A DNA stretch of 64,000 nucleotides from Sinohyriopsis cumingii (Eukaryota; Mollusca; Bivalvia; Unionida; Unionidae). The translations under genes were made by a program, and so were the position numbers. Position 1 is the first letter of the stretch; the number at the start of each line of letters is the position of its first letter. The notes beneath the pieces are model-generated. The model was not told where the DNA came from. It did no database searches and saw only the letters and a program-made list of their open reading frames with translations. This document shows positions 21,385-33,633 of the stretch, one piece after another. The DNA lies in the NCBI GenBank assembly GCA_028554795.2, contig CM068830.1, positions 49,300,355 through 49,364,354 on the forward strand. The letters are read 5' to 3'.

Positions 21385-22076
21385 GTGTGTGTGTATGGAT
21401 GTGGGTATTTGGTAGAGTTGGTCATTGTAGATGAGGGATTAGGTGAATTGAGAGAGAAAATACGTTTTCTTCTTCACTCTGTGTTGATAGTATATAATGG
21501 GTTATTTTCTTCCCCCTTTATTGCTGGTATATTACGTTTTTTTTTCCTTCCCTCTATGTGGATGGTAGATATGGGGTTTGTTTATTACTTCTCACCTCTG
21601 TGTGGAGAGTAGATATGGGTTTTTTGTTTCCTCTTCCGTGTGTGCATAGTACATTTCGCATTTGTGGTTTCTCCTTCCTCTGTGTGGATAGTACATTTGG
21701 TTTATTTTCTCCTTCCCGTGTGTGGATAGTATATTTGGGGTTTGTATGAGTGCACGTACGTTGTATGTATAGTAGATTTTGGTTTTGTATTTTTTCCCTT
21801 CCCTTCTGTGTGGATAGTATATATGGGATTTGGTTTTTCCTTTTCCCGTGTGTGTATAGTATATTTTGGGTTTGTTTTTCTTCTTCCCGTGTGTGGATAG
21901 TAGATTTGTTGGTTTCTTTTGTGCTCCTTCCCGTGTGTGGATAGTAGCAAATGGGTTTTTATTTCCTCTTCCCGTGTGTGGATAGTATATTTGTATTTTC
22001 TGTTTTCTTCTTCCAGTGTGTGGATAGTATATTTGGGGTTTGATTTTCCTCTTCCCGTGTGTGGATAGTAGATAAT
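21385..22076 (+). repeat. Minisatellite, about 60-bp unit, derived from element spacer
   Basis: About eleven units of TGTGTGGATAGTA(G/T)AT(A/T)T plus GGGTTT and a CTTCCCG-rich part. Single relatives of this unit (CACGTACGTTG..GTGGATAG) occur in the small-gene spacers at 3680 and 4480, so the array looks like an amplification of element DNA. Long minus-strand frames here (THTGR/YYPHTG repeats) are a by-product of the repeat. Confidence 0.8.
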
Positions 22077-22091
22077 ATGTGAAGTGAGTGT

Positions 22092-22133
22092 AAGGGATGT
22101 TTTCGTTCATGTCTGTGCTTGACATATATAAAG
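22092..22133 (+). promoter_or_regulatory. Repeated promoter module, copy 5
   Basis: TAAGGGATGTTTTCGTTCAT then GTCTGTGCTTGACATATATAAAG. The TATA box lies about 45 nt before the ATG of the broken small gene, as in the other copies. Confidence 0.6.
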
Positions 22134-22172
22134 TCGAGCGTTCGTCATTCGTGCCATTCAACGTTGAATACA

Positions 22173-22537
22173 AAATGACTTCGAACCACCTTGATAAAAT
22201 GAAGAGGTACAATATGTTATATACAATTTGGGAATGATAGAGGAGATGCTAGTCAAACTAGATGAGTTAAGATGGAAATCGACACTCTGAGAAAATCAAA
22301 GGATATATTAAGGGAACTAGTTAAAGAAGAAAAAGAAGAAACGGAAGTCATAGAAAACAAACAGGGGATGAGAGAACGTAATGCTTAGATTTAAAAAGAA
22401 GAGGAGAATGAAAAGAGAAAAAAGAGGAGTTAGTGGAGAAGGAAGAAGAAAAGGAGGATAAAAAGGAGAAGAAAAAGAAGAATGTGATATGGAGGATAAG
22501 GTGCTGGTGGCAAAGAAAACGAAAAGGCAGAAATTAG
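22173..22537 (+). pseudogene. Broken paralogue of small gene 3
   Basis: It opens MTSNHLDK, almost the start of small gene 3, then loses frame within 15 codons. The matching core (NLGMIEEMLVKLDE) continues in a second frame, and KMEIDTLRKSKDILRELVK in a third. A Lys/Glu-rich stretch ends in RCWWQRKRKGRN before TAG 22535-22537, matching the Trp-basic end of small gene 3. At least two frameshifts and stops disable it. It keeps the promoter upstream and a hairpin 16 nt after the stop, so the duplicated unit is promoter-gene-hairpin. Confidence 0.75.
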
Positions 22538-22552
22538 AATAAGATAACCAAC

Positions 22553-22590
22553 GGCCATTTTCAGGGTCATTCCACTGTCTCGAAAAGTTT
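22553..22590 (+). terminator. Degraded histone-type 3' stem-loop, copy 4
   Basis: GGCCATTTTCAGGGTC keeps the TTTC loop and most of the stem (one G-U pair and one mismatch) and is followed by CTCGAAAAGTTTTG, the same downstream element as copy 3. Confidence 0.6.
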
Positions 22591-22824
22591 TGCTTTCTTG
22601 CCTAATTTTTTTGTCCTTATGTATATGTTTATGTCTATGTCTATCCTGTTCTATGTCCCGTCCCGCCAAGCATTCTAGCTTTTATCACGCTGTTTGGTCC
22701 GATTGAGGTCAGCCCCTTGCAACATTGTTGCTAGCGGCCAGTACCATGACGTCAATTCCAATTGTTGCCAAACAGGCCCATACCCTTGTTGCTGTACTGT
22801 CAATATTTTTGTGGCTCTATAGGC

Positions 22825-22880
22825 CCACCCATGTTAAATTTCCCCATGTTAAAATCCCCTTGTAGCTATCTTTGCCCATG
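22825..22880 (+). repeat. Element-end motif shared with 5225-5436
   Basis: CCATGTTAAATTTCCCC and CATGTTAAAATCCCCTTG match the 47-bp array behind small gene 3, supporting common descent of the two blocks. Confidence 0.6.
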
Positions 22881-25800
22881 ACCTTTTTGACTGGGATTTC
22901 CATTGTCTCTATAGTGCCCCACTTCAATACTGCTATTGCCTATACAAAGAATCATAAACTATCGAAGAACTCTACAAGTGGTCCGCCACGTTTTGACGTG
23001 GTTGCATATAAACGTAGGATACGAGTTGGTGCAGTACTTGACTTCAGATCATTAAAAGTGAGAAGGCACTGGCAGGCAATCAACGCAAATTTGTACGCAT
23101 TGAAAAATGTGAGCACTGCGGCAGAACATGCAGTTATAAATATTGTAAATCACAATGACGTGTTGGTCTTGGTGCTTAAAATTGTATAATCAGTTTTGTT
23201 GCCCATGCCGAAAAACTCGACGACTTCAACGATGTAGAAGTCAATGAAGTAATAACCAGGATTTAGGCGATTTCCGTTTCTAATCATTGCAAAGTAAAAT
23301 ATTTTAAAACATTATTAATGGAATGTGCAAATAGGCAATGATTTTTCCCTTATATGTTAGCATTCCGACATTTATTCAACTAAGGTAACTCACGCGAGAT
23401 AGTGGGACACGAATAACAAGCGGAATGCGAAAAATATACATACATGTATTGTTTGGACTTTCTCCAGAGACTCCGCAGTTGAATGTGAAGCAACTTCAAG
23501 AAACAGCAGCGCAGCATCATTTCAAATTTCATACACAGGCCAAGATGTTTGAAACAGCAGAAATGATTGATACTAAATAAGAGCGTCTGCGCTGTATCAT
23601 AGCTTATCTATTATCGTCACTGAGGCGACCACAATAGAACGACAACTCCAAGTTTGTGTTTCATAAACGTCCTGGCGATTTACACAATTATCCACGGGAA
23701 ATCTTCCTTGGTGCGAGTTGTTAAATTTGCCACAGAGCTTGTTTGCCTTGGAATATTCGAGAAACTCCGATCATCACCTGTGTCGCGCTCGCTAACTTTT
23801 CAACGGCAGCTTCTACTTCTGTAGTAGATGGCGGCTGGTTTCTTTATATCAGTATGATTTATCTCCAATGAAAATCGTCGCCGTCATATATCTGAGGATC
23901 GGTCTGTCTATTCCTTATCTGAGTGCAGGATCAGGTCAAGGATGATATATGTACTGACATGTTGGCGAGCACGGCTATCATTTTATGCCTTATAAGCAAG
24001 ATCATGTCGCTTACATTCATCATCAGCACAATGAACAAGTATTTCTCCAGGCATAGGAACGTAAAACTCCTTGCTCCATGCAGAACACAAATTAAAGTGA
24101 TCGCTGCACTACCATTACGCGTTTGAAATCGAGTTGGACTTTCAGTGCCAGTTTCATGTGGCATTTCAAACAATATGACGGCATGATTGTATTATACAAT
24201 AATTGACATTTAGAATGTCACTCTTAGAAAAACCACCGCGTTTACCATCATCGACTTCTCTGCGGAGGCAAAGCCCAAACCACACAATCACAGTGTTATA
24301 TTTCCAATTCAGTCCTAGCATTATGTATTGGTCTGGCTGCATCAAGAAAAAATCAACTGTTGATGAATGCGATCATGAAATGGCTAGCGTTGGATCGTTT
24401 GTACGTGATTGCACCGTCGCGGACAACCAGTAATGTTATGCTATACTCAAGGGTTTTACTGAAGCGCTTCAATAGTCTTCGATAAGCAAATATCCACTTT
24501 TGATTTATTTTCAACAATGGATGTAGCCCTACTTTTTGAACACATATACAACCCGGACGAATATTTGTCCGATTCCAACACCAAAATACAAACGTCGTTT
24601 ATGTGAATCAACGAAGTGATCCGGGACAAATAAAACATATTGATGATATTTCGAATCATTGACGCAGATTTTCTCACTAATATTTAATGAACTTGATGTG
24701 CCTACGATCACTCATGGAATGAGTTTCGGAATATGTTTGAGGATATCTTCCAGGTTAACGTGTAGTTTCCTTACTATTAACTCAACCATAACATGCAGAA
24801 AATATCGAGCGGGTCAACACATAACAATTTAAACGACTACGACAAATTTAATGTCTAAAACCTACCAGTGATACCAAAGCAGAGTATGTAGAGCGATGAT
24901 GTAAATCTGTCCGCGAACACCTCGAGCTGATTTATAATGTCATATCCGACCGCACACTTCTCAAAGCTATGTTACAGTCGCAACAGATTGCATGAGAATG
25001 TCTCACAGAGGGCTTCGAACAAACGTTAACACCGGTGATCAAGCCAATAAAACAGAAGATAGGGACAACAAAAGAACATGTTCTGTTGTTAGGATAACCA
25101 AATATGTCCAAGTTATCGAGAAAGCAACCGCGGAGACTATTAGACGCATGCGAGAGATCATTGAGGAAATATAAGAAGACATCACAAAATTTGCACAAAC
25201 CGTTGGTGTGAATGCAAAGGGTACCCGTGAATCGATGAAGACATAAGAGCGGCAATTGAGAAGCTTCCATCACCACCACCACCCGTGTACGAATCAATGA
25301 TGAAAACACCAAAAGCAACATTCTGATGAACGAGATCGTAAGTGAATCTTTGAAAATCCCATATATGCTCTTCACGTATACTCCGATTGCGAACAGGTCG
25401 TGTTGGTAATAAACATCGTGACCATTGACTGTAGGTATTCCTGGAGATTACTGGGTATAAACAAGCCTCCAGTGAACCATGAGAATTTTATAATAAAGTA
25501 CTTTACACAAATAAATCTAGAGACGTTGACAACGGCAATGGAATGTTTGTAGAATTCATCAAAAAAATGGAGAAAACAAGACCTGTGAGGCCCCAAGCAA
25601 CAAGCACCTCAACGTGAACCAGAGCCCCAATTCGTAGACATACCTGAACCTAAACCTAGACCCTCTTAATACCGCGATTAGAGCAACAAACGTCTGCAAC
25701 CACACAAGAATTTGAACCTCTACTATTACCACTTTCTGAACTCGAAGATCTTAGAAAAGAGAAGTCACAAGAATCTAAGGAAGGAGAATGTTATGGTAGA

Positions 25801-25985
25801 CTGTTTGACCTCCTACCCCGCGACCTTCTGGATCGTTTGAAAAAACACTCTCTGGATAAGTTTCCGCGGGGAAACAACGCACCAGAAGCCTCTACAATTC
25901 TCATACTTGAACACCCTTGCACAATCTTTTCTGCCACCTCAATTAAATCTGCACTGTACGCTATTAACATTGTAAGAACCATTTT
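22881..25985. other. Decayed coding-like DNA, origin unknown
   Basis: Several plus-strand stretches have coding-like composition without a nameable domain. Examples are 22,980-23,189 (RFDVVAYKRRIRVGAVLDFR), 25,050-25,270 (helical, then a Pro run before VYESMMKTP) and 25,740-25,980 (RLFDLLPRDLLDRLKKHSLD). Frames change often and stops are frequent. Because the next block is a Ty3/Gypsy pol, part of this could be its Gag, but no zinc knuckle or protease motif is seen. Another virus-like remnant is equally possible. Confidence 0.3.
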
Positions 25986-25989
25986 AAAG

Positions 25990-27730
25990 AAAATGAAACT
26001 GTCACTTTAGATTGTGTCGGTCTCTTACCTAGATCAAGTCAGGCAAACAAGACTTGTTGACCATAATCTGTTCGGTCACAAGATTTCCAAAGCTATTCCT
26101 TTGATAAATATTAAAACTAAAACAGGATAAAGGCTTTGACAAAGTTTTTGTTTATACTTGTTGGCCTTCCCAAATCTGTCAAGTCTAATCACATTTTATT
26201 TCTGGAATTCTCCAGCAATGTATGCATGGATGAGGAATTCAGCAGTTGGAAAGATTACATCAGACTTTAAAAAACATTATTTGGTCATATTGTTTTAATG
26301 CAGGAGAGGATTGGCATGAGCAAAATCAATTTCTATAGGTAGATGCTAGGAAATGTGTTCAAGAATCATTGCGATTTGGACCTTTTGAACTGGATTTTGG
26401 ACTTATTATCCGTGCACTATTGAAGTTATTAAAATTGAAACTACTTTTAAATGAAGATTCCAAGATTACTTTTCTAGACTATGTCTCTGATTTCAAATGT
26501 AAGTCATGAAAGGCTTGTGAAGTAACAAGATCTAATCTTCACTCAACTCTGTCAAAAATTAAATTAAGATATGAAAAACATACACAGAAAAGGAGTTTAC
26601 AGCATGGTGACAAAGTTCTGGCCCTCTTGTCCATACCTCCAAATCCTCTTCGGGCAAATTACATGGTCCTAATAAAATTGAATAGAAACTAAATTACTTT
26701 AAAAAATTTATTATTAAGACTTCTGTGTGTCGGAAACAGAAACAACTTTGTCATACAAAGATGTTAAAGAAGTATTTAGCTACATCTAGCCTAGTTAATT
26801 ATTCAATCGGCTTAATTTCACTTGCACCACATAGATAGTTCAAGCTGACTGTAATGACTCTGGTTTACTGAAAAATCTGGACCAGAAACTTACAACTACA
26901 GCGACAGGAAAGAAGTGAACTAAAACAGCTATTACATTAATATGAGCACTTGTTGTTGTGTTGTTTTGTTCTGGGGATTGTGGGTTTGGGTGGGGGATTG
27001 TGGATTTGGATGGGGGATTGGGAGTTTGGGGTGGTGATGTTCAAACAAGAACAAATAAAATCGATAGTAACGGTGAAACAGCATCCTTATGGGATGAATC
27101 CTCTCAAGCAAAAATATTTGGAAAAAAAGAAAAATCAATATTTATTGTAGAATGATTTTATAGATCCAAGTAAAAGTAACTGGAGTTCGCCTTGCATTAT
27201 TGTGCCTAAACCAGATAATATAATCCGCATGTGTACCGACTATACAAAATTCAATAGTGCACCAAAGCAGATTAATTTCCAATGCCAAGGTTAGATGTCA
27301 CCAAGTTTGACGTTTTAAAAGGATTCTGGCAAGTTCCACTCACGGACAGAGCAAAAGAAAATTCGCCATTTGCTACTTGAGATGAACTGCATCAATATAA
27401 AGTGACAACATTTAATACAAAAATGTCTTCGTCTTCTTTCTGGTCTATCAATTTGAGATGCATTATCAATGACGTCATTAGCTGCAAAGATAAAGGTCAC
27501 CTGGAAACTATTCGAAAATTCTTTGATCGACTCTATGATGAAAATCTGATGGTTAATTTAGGTAAAAGTCAATTTCACTGTGCTTGTATCACATGTTTAG
27601 GACATATTGTGAGACACGGTCCAGTTAAAACCTGTAGAAGGGCAAAGCTAATTTTGAATTCCGTGTGCCCATCAGTAAAAGCAATTAATGCGATGTTTGC
27701 GTATGACTAGATATAATCGACTCAGTTCGT
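25990..27730 (+). mobile_element. Ty3/Gypsy retroelement pol remnant with integrase before reverse transcriptase
   Basis: Integrase-like sequence comes first (about 26,000-26,800). It holds the Ty3 core-type segments TIICSVTRFPK and ERLHQTLKNIIWSYC, then the C-terminal part with FGPFELDFG and GDKVLALLSIPPNPLRANY. After about 230 bp, reverse transcriptase follows: VKQHPYGMNP (27,080), NWSSPCIIVPKPD (27,180), the CTDYTKFN block, and NLMVNLGKSQFHCACITCLGH (near 27,550). The YxDD catalytic box reads IIND (27,462-27,473). Stops and frameshifts are frequent. Integrase upstream of RT is the order of Gmr1-like Ty3 elements, not of standard Gypsy. LTRs were not found. Confidence 0.8.
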
Positions 27731-28720
27731 TGTCCGATTATTGTATTCGGTGATTGATCACAACCCCCAAGCTGCACACAAAATGAAAACACAAATCAGA
27801 GATAGCTGAGATGGAGTTTGATACTTCAAGAATACAATATCTTCACTAGACACATCAGAGGAGAAAATAATCTGATTAGACATTCACTATAATATGTATA
27901 GAAGTGCTATGTTGCTTTATTGTGTGTCAATCATAACATATTTTCATATGTAATCTAAAATAGTATAGTATCTTATGTATATTTGACTCGTATGTGAAGA
28001 AATATTTGTGGCATAAATCTTTCTTTTTGTTTATGACGGGAGGTGTTATGTGTATTTAATTTATATTGTGTGCTTGACTCTAGTACACAATTGCGGGCTG
28101 TGGATAGCGTTTTGGCATACCTGACTTTTTACGTAATTGTAACTGGTATATAAGATTTTTTATAAGAATTTGAGTTCAAGGCCTAACCGTGCTTACAAAT
28201 TAGTGGAATTTTCTATGAGTTTCCAGAAATTACTATTGCGTCGTAGGACATGTGAGAGATGTATAAATAGAGGTTTGGTAAACAAATTATTCATTCCTAT
28301 TATAAGATCAATCTGTGGAATCCATTTATTATCAGAGTTTATGTAGTGATTTTCAAATATAATTCTAGAAGATTTTATTTATTCATTGGAATTACAAAGT
28401 GCTCATTGACTGGATTAACACATTGTTTTGGGAATTTTGTGAATTCTCTCAAAGACGTTCTGTATCCACTGTTGGTATATCAGGACATTTAAGATGATTG
28501 GTACATCAGGACTTTCAATGCGACTGGAATTTATTCGGAACATTCTATACATTTTTAAGGACAATTTGGATTATTTGGAATTTAATTCACAATACTGTAA
28601 CTTACACTTTATAACATGGAGAAATAAATTATTTGTTGAATTTTACTTAAATTGTTGGTTTCATTTCCTTTCTGTTACATATTTTAAGACCTAGAGTCAT
28701 AACAATATAACAACAAATAC
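27731..28720. other. Spacer after the retroelement
   Basis: AT-rich, no coding frame of note. A TTGTGTATTTAATTTATATTGT-like stretch near 28,050 and the following 600 bp could be a degraded LTR, but no matching upstream copy was found. Confidence 0.3.
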
Positions 28721-28749
28721 GATAATAATAATACTAATAATACTAATAC

Positions 28750-28791
<42 letters not shown>

Positions 28792-28803
28792 TAATAGTAA
28801 TAT
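28721..28803. repeat. (TAA)n microsatellite
   Basis: Imperfect TAA/TAC repeat of about 80 bp. Confidence 0.9.
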
Positions 28804-28879
28804 ACTCATGAAGAGATTAAATATAGAGAATCTGACATGCCGAGAAGAAGTAAATTAATAAAGAGGGTGCTAATTATCA

Positions 28880-29345
28880 TTGATAACACGGAGATTCACG
28901 TTGATATTGTGATTAGAAGGCGTAGGGTACAGTTGCGGAAGGTAAAGCTTAATGGGCGAGTGAGACACAGCAATTTTCACGCATTTAAACTTAATTTGTA
29001 GCTCTGTGAGCTGTGAATCTCACCAATGTTAAGAATCAAAACTCGATCACTGATATATGTATGCACGTGGTAATCTATTTTAAGTACGAGCTGGGTATTT
29101 TGTACCGATCTAATTATAGAAAAGTCTGTTTTTTTTAAGGATCTTATATATAGAATACCTATTTCTGATACTAGAATTCTGACAGTCATTCAAAATCAAA
29201 AACTTGTGTTCGAACTCGGTTTAATGTTAACTTAGATGAAATTTTTTGTTACTTTAATATGAGATTCTTTACATCACAGAAAGAAACATAAGGTCAGTAA
29301 CCAATTCCTCTGCCTTTCTAGATGGTGTATACTGTATTGGATAAG
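28880..29345 (+). repeat. Dispersed repeat, copy A
   Basis: It aligns over about 450 bp with 39,340-39,795, sharing GACACAGCAATTTTCACGC, CTGTGAATCT.ACCAATGTTA, CATATGTATGCAC and AAGGTCAGTAA..ATTCCTCTG. The orientation is the same and no coding potential is seen. Each copy follows a microsatellite. Confidence 0.8.
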
Positions 29346-29562
29346 CAGAAAAAAGTAATACCTTCCTCACGATACTAGTTATACCAGGGTAACTGAAAAG
29401 TCACTGTTAAAAATGTTATGAATACAAATTTGAATGAGATATAACAACACCGTACTGGACTTAATAACAAAGGATCGGTCGATGAATGAAACTGTAACAA
29501 ATTTCGAAGCCTAATAAAGATGCTTATATATGTATTGTGTCTTGATCGGAGAGCATAAAACT

Positions 29563-29595
<33 letters not shown>

Positions 29596-31924
29596 ATTTG
29601 GATTTTTAACGTAGCTTAACAATTTTTCAGTCATATTGCTACGATGTCTGCAGTGTGGCAGTAAAACTTACAGAAAGTATAGCTTTGAAATTTGTTCAGC
29701 CGGAAAACATCTTTCATTTGGGAATTGTTTTTCAATATTTTTTATTATAAATTTGGGCATGTTGATTAATAATAAAACAAGTGTTTTAACATTTTTATAA
29801 TTTGCTAGAAAGATATCATAATAATGCCACTATATTATTTTAAAATATTCTTTTAAACTTATATTGAAGAAAATTTTGCATAATTGAAAAGTTAATAATT
29901 GTGAAGTTTCCTAGTGACTTTTTCCAACGACTTTTCTCTTGTTACTTTTTTATGTTACTTTCTTTCCTTTGCTTTTTCTGTTGTTTTTTTTTTTTTTTTT
30001 CTTCTCTTTTTTTGCTTTTTCTGAATCCTCATATCAAACTTAATTAATTAAATTGAAATACGTCCACACAAAAATAAATCAAAAGATTTCATGCAATATT
30101 ACACGGCGTGTTTGCTATCATGAAGCAGCCGCAGTGAATGTGTATGAAAACATTATTTATGTTAATTTGTTTTTGGCTTTTACTTTCGCTCCCTGATCCG
30201 TTTTTATTTTTTCTCTCTCTCATGCGAAGACTTACAGAAACAGGCACTATAAACGAGGTTTAAAAGCACGTGACATCATTGTATAATTAAAGCCAGAGTT
30301 TGTCTGAAGAATTAAAACTAGATAAACTTGAATCGCCACGATAAATCCCAAAGCCTGTAAGAATTGTTTTATATATTTTGCGACATCGTACCGTAGAATA
30401 CAGTTTAACCAAATTTCCCATAACAGTTACCTTAAAATAAACTTAGCACTTTGCCATCGTTGTGACATTTTTTCTTTTTCTTGAAGTAGATATATTTCAC
30501 TTCGTTAAGATGAAGGTATTTGATTTGCTTTATAACATTTATATCCTAAAGATTTGCTTTTGTAACACCTTGGTCAAATGTATGCGAACTTTATAATTCA
30601 TATAGAATTTCGACCTCATTTAAATCTTTTTTATAAAATGCACCGTGAAACACAGCAAATCGGTTATTTCAGACATTTTAAAACAAGTTTAAATCTTATG
30701 CACGTTAAGTGTATTGCCCAAGGTCCAAAAAAGTAAAAGAAAAGAAAAAAAACAACATTTTTTAACAAAATATTCATCGGCCGTTTAAAACATTTAGCAC
30801 ATACGAAAATTGGGGATATAAGTCAAAAGTAAAGATCGAATAGAACTAAAAAGGATACAACATAATAGAAATGCGAACAGAAAAAAGCAATGCGTTTAAA
30901 TTACATTTGAAATTCTTATCATTATTCAAACAGAATCCAGATTTCGATTCATTAAAGCTCTAAATGCTATTTTTTAGATGATGCCTAATAAAATTTATAT
31001 TTTAACAAATAAATTCTATTGTCATAATCAACGTAGCTTCCATCCGGAAATCATGGCATAAATGTATTTATTTTATGATTATTTAGCGATTAATTTAAGG
31101 AATGTTATTTATGAATAACATATAACTCTAGTCCTCTATGATTCATGAACCATTGGAAATTCCTTGAATTTGAGAAGTTTCCTTGAAAAAAAAAAAATCC
31201 TGAAAAACCCTTTTAATCTTTGAAATGGCCTTACGTTTGCTGAAAACCTCGTTGCTAGTTTCCTAAAACTCACTGAATTAATCGAGGAAACACACATTAT
31301 TTAAATGGAATGAAATATACCACTTTAAATTAAGAATTTGCCTTATTCACGAAGTTTTGAAAATTAATTAATGAATAAGTACATAAAATGGGATAAAATT
31401 GTGTGGATCAAATGATATATGACACGATTAGTTATCAGATACAGTGTCATCCCTTTTGATGTAATGGCGTATTGGCTTTTAATTTTGTACCGATTTACGC
31501 AACATAAGCAGAAACTTGTATTTTGATAAGAAAAAATGTTTTCAACCTTCTGAAACCCCTTGAAAACCCTTTGAAAAGTTATTTTTAAAACAAAACCTGT
31601 CTAGGGCTATAGGAACAATGTACTATCGTTTTTAAGACGAAATGGTTGTGACAAAAGGAATGGGGAAAATGGTGGTGTCACCCGACTCGTATCCAATTAC
31701 ACGCTACTTATAGACAGTTGTGTTATTGTTGTGAAGGATCAAGGTTTTGTATCTTGAAGTAGCTAGAAGCTCTCCGTAGTCGTCCATTTTCTTCGAATGC
31801 ACGTAACCAAGCTTTAACTTGGATCCGTTTGCAAACGGTGTCATTCAATTTTCATAATGGGCATATTTTATTCCGTCATATTAAACAAAGTGTATATTTC
31901 TACGCCATCACTAGAAGGTATGTT
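29346..31924. other. Non-coding stretch
   Basis: AT-rich; contains a (GT)n run at 29,568-29,595 and poly-T at about 29,985. Nothing else is supportable. Confidence 0.45.
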
Positions 31925-32209
31925 ACGTGCTACATGGGGGCCCCGAGTGGCCGAGTGGTCTAAAGCGCTCTCCGTTACGGATCACTGCCATCTCACCTCT
32001 GTCTGCGTAGGTTCGAGTCTCGGATTCGGCCAATGTGGGTATGTGAGAAAGCTTGCCAGTAGCTTCTCGAGGGTCGGTGGTTCTTTCCGGGGTTTTCCCG
32101 GGTTCTTCCTCCACCATTAATACTGGCCGCCATGTATAGCCTATCGTGTGCTGAAAAATGGCGTTAAACCCTATAACAACAACAACAACAACAACGTGCT
32201 ACATGGGGG
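31925..32209 (+). mobile_element. Full-length tRNA-derived SINE (family A) with 16-bp target-site duplication
   Basis: The head resembles a tRNA with A box (TGGCCGAGTGGTCTAAAGCG) and B box (GGTTCGAGTCTC). A conserved body follows (GGTCGGTGGTTCTTTCCGGG, GTGCTGAAAAATGGCGTTAA) and an (AAC)n tail. Perfect 16-bp duplications ACGTGCTACATGGGGG lie at 31925-31940 and 32194-32209. Confidence 0.92.
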
Positions 32210-32261
32210 CGGTATCTTCGGGGTCTAAGTAACTGTTCAGTAATGTATGTTTTCATCTCAC

Positions 32262-32460
32262 TAGGGAGACGCGGCGCCTAATTTAGCAGAGCGTCAGAGT
32301 CGTAATCTAAGTAGTTAGGGTTTAATACCCGCCCAGCTAGGGTCGGCTGCCTCGGTGTGTTCTTGGGAAAGGCAAGTAGCTCTTATTTCCCCAGATGACA
32401 TAGCCAATAGTATGTTAGGAGTGTCGTCAAAACCACCAAAACTTAAATAATAAATAAATA
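32262..32460 (+). mobile_element. Second SINE-like element, different family
   Basis: A tRNA-like head (GCCTAATTTAGCAGAGCGTC, then GGGTTTAATACCCG), a GGGAAAGGCAAGTAGCTC body and an A/T-rich (TAAA)n end. Confidence 0.5.
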
Positions 32461-32477
32461 TATCACACTGATTTCTG

Positions 32478-32738
32478 CTCTATAACTTTGTTGTTGTTGT
32501 GGATTTAACGCCGTTTTTCAGCACACGATACATGGCGGACAATATAACTGGTGAAGGAAGAACCGGGAAAGTCCCGGTAAGAACCACAGACCCACTGGAA
32601 GATACTGGCAAACTTTCTCAAACGTTCACAACAGCTGAGTTCGAGACTCGAATCCACGGGGATAGAGGTGAATGGCCATGATCGGTAAAGGCAAGCGCTT
32701 TAGACCACTAGGGCGCCTGTGGCCCCCTCTATAACTTT
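32478..32738 (-). mobile_element. tRNA-derived SINE (family A), minus strand, with 12-bp target-site duplication
   Basis: Reverse complement of the 31.94 kb SINE from (TTG)n to the tRNA head. CTCTATAACTTT flanks it at 32478-32489 and 32727-32738. Confidence 0.9.
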
Positions 32739-33160
32739 ATAGCCGTTTGAGATTAAGGGATGAAACTTGGTGTGGATGCACATCATTACTGGAAAGTGTA
32801 ACACATTAAAATGGAGTCCCATCTTAAAGTCAACGACATTCTTCAATGCTTTGTTTTCTATAGTACCTTCTTTTTCTCTCTATAACGTGAATATTCTTTG
32901 AGATAAAGCGATGTAATTAGGTATGTATCCACATCATCATTAACAGGTAGAAATGCAAAATGAGTATATAATAAGAAGGTAACTGCATTTGTAAAGACAA
33001 ATATGAACTCGTTTTTTCTGACCTAAATTATTCTCCTAACGTCGTGCAGTATAGCTTATTAACTGCTACATATTTTCCTATACAATTGCAGTAACCGATA
33101 ATTATCCCGTACATTTTATAAGTCGTTCGTGAATGGAAATAAGACTTCCAAGAAACTCTG

Positions 33161-33633
33161 TAAGGGCCCGTCCATTTAGTACGTACGCATGGAGGGGGTT
33201 AACCCAAATGCATACGCTTGCGTATGGAGGGTCTACTGAACATGTACGTACACATAGGAAACGGGGGGGGGGGGGAGGGAACCTCGATAATAATTTGTCT
33301 AATACGTAACCTGTTCGACTGGGTTAAGTCGGCGTTTGAATTTTAGCGGACACTAGACAAACTTTTTAAAGTTACGAAACTTATTTCTTTGATGCAGCCA
33401 GACATTCAACGTCGGTGGACAGTCTGTTTTACTAAACACGTTAATATTATTAATCCTTGATCGTTTCTGCGTGGATTAAATATAGGTCGTTCAATAGAAT
33501 TCGGTGATGGGTTGCGTCAAACGTACGTACGCAGATGTGTGTGTGTGTGTCAAAAAGTACGCATGTGTACAGGGAGTGGGGAGGGGTCGAGCTTTACCAG
33601 ATTTTTGCGTACTTACTAAATGGATGGCCCCTA
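33161..33633. mobile_element. Non-autonomous TIR DNA element (MITE-like)
   Basis: Termini TAAGGGCCCGTCCATTTAGT plus ACGTACGCA and the reverse complement of TGCGTACTTACTAAATGGAT plus GGCCCCTA match over about 28 bp with few changes. The interior is G-rich (poly-G at about 33,265, GT run at about 33,540) and has no transposase. Confidence 0.7.

Noticed and set aside
21592-22212. 206-codon minus-strand frame with repeated YYPHTGR-like peptides
   Set aside because: It is the translation of the 60-bp minisatellite; repeat periodicity divisible by three keeps it open. No independent coding evidence.
25990-27730. Standard Gypsy element
   Set aside because: Domain order is reversed relative to standard Gypsy; a Gmr1-like order explains one element without invoking rearrangement, though two nested fragments cannot be excluded.
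31938-32040. Possible tRNA-Leu gene
   Set aside because: A and B boxes are present, but the sequence continues into a SINE body with (AAC)n tail and a target-site duplication, and the tRNA acceptor stem does not close.
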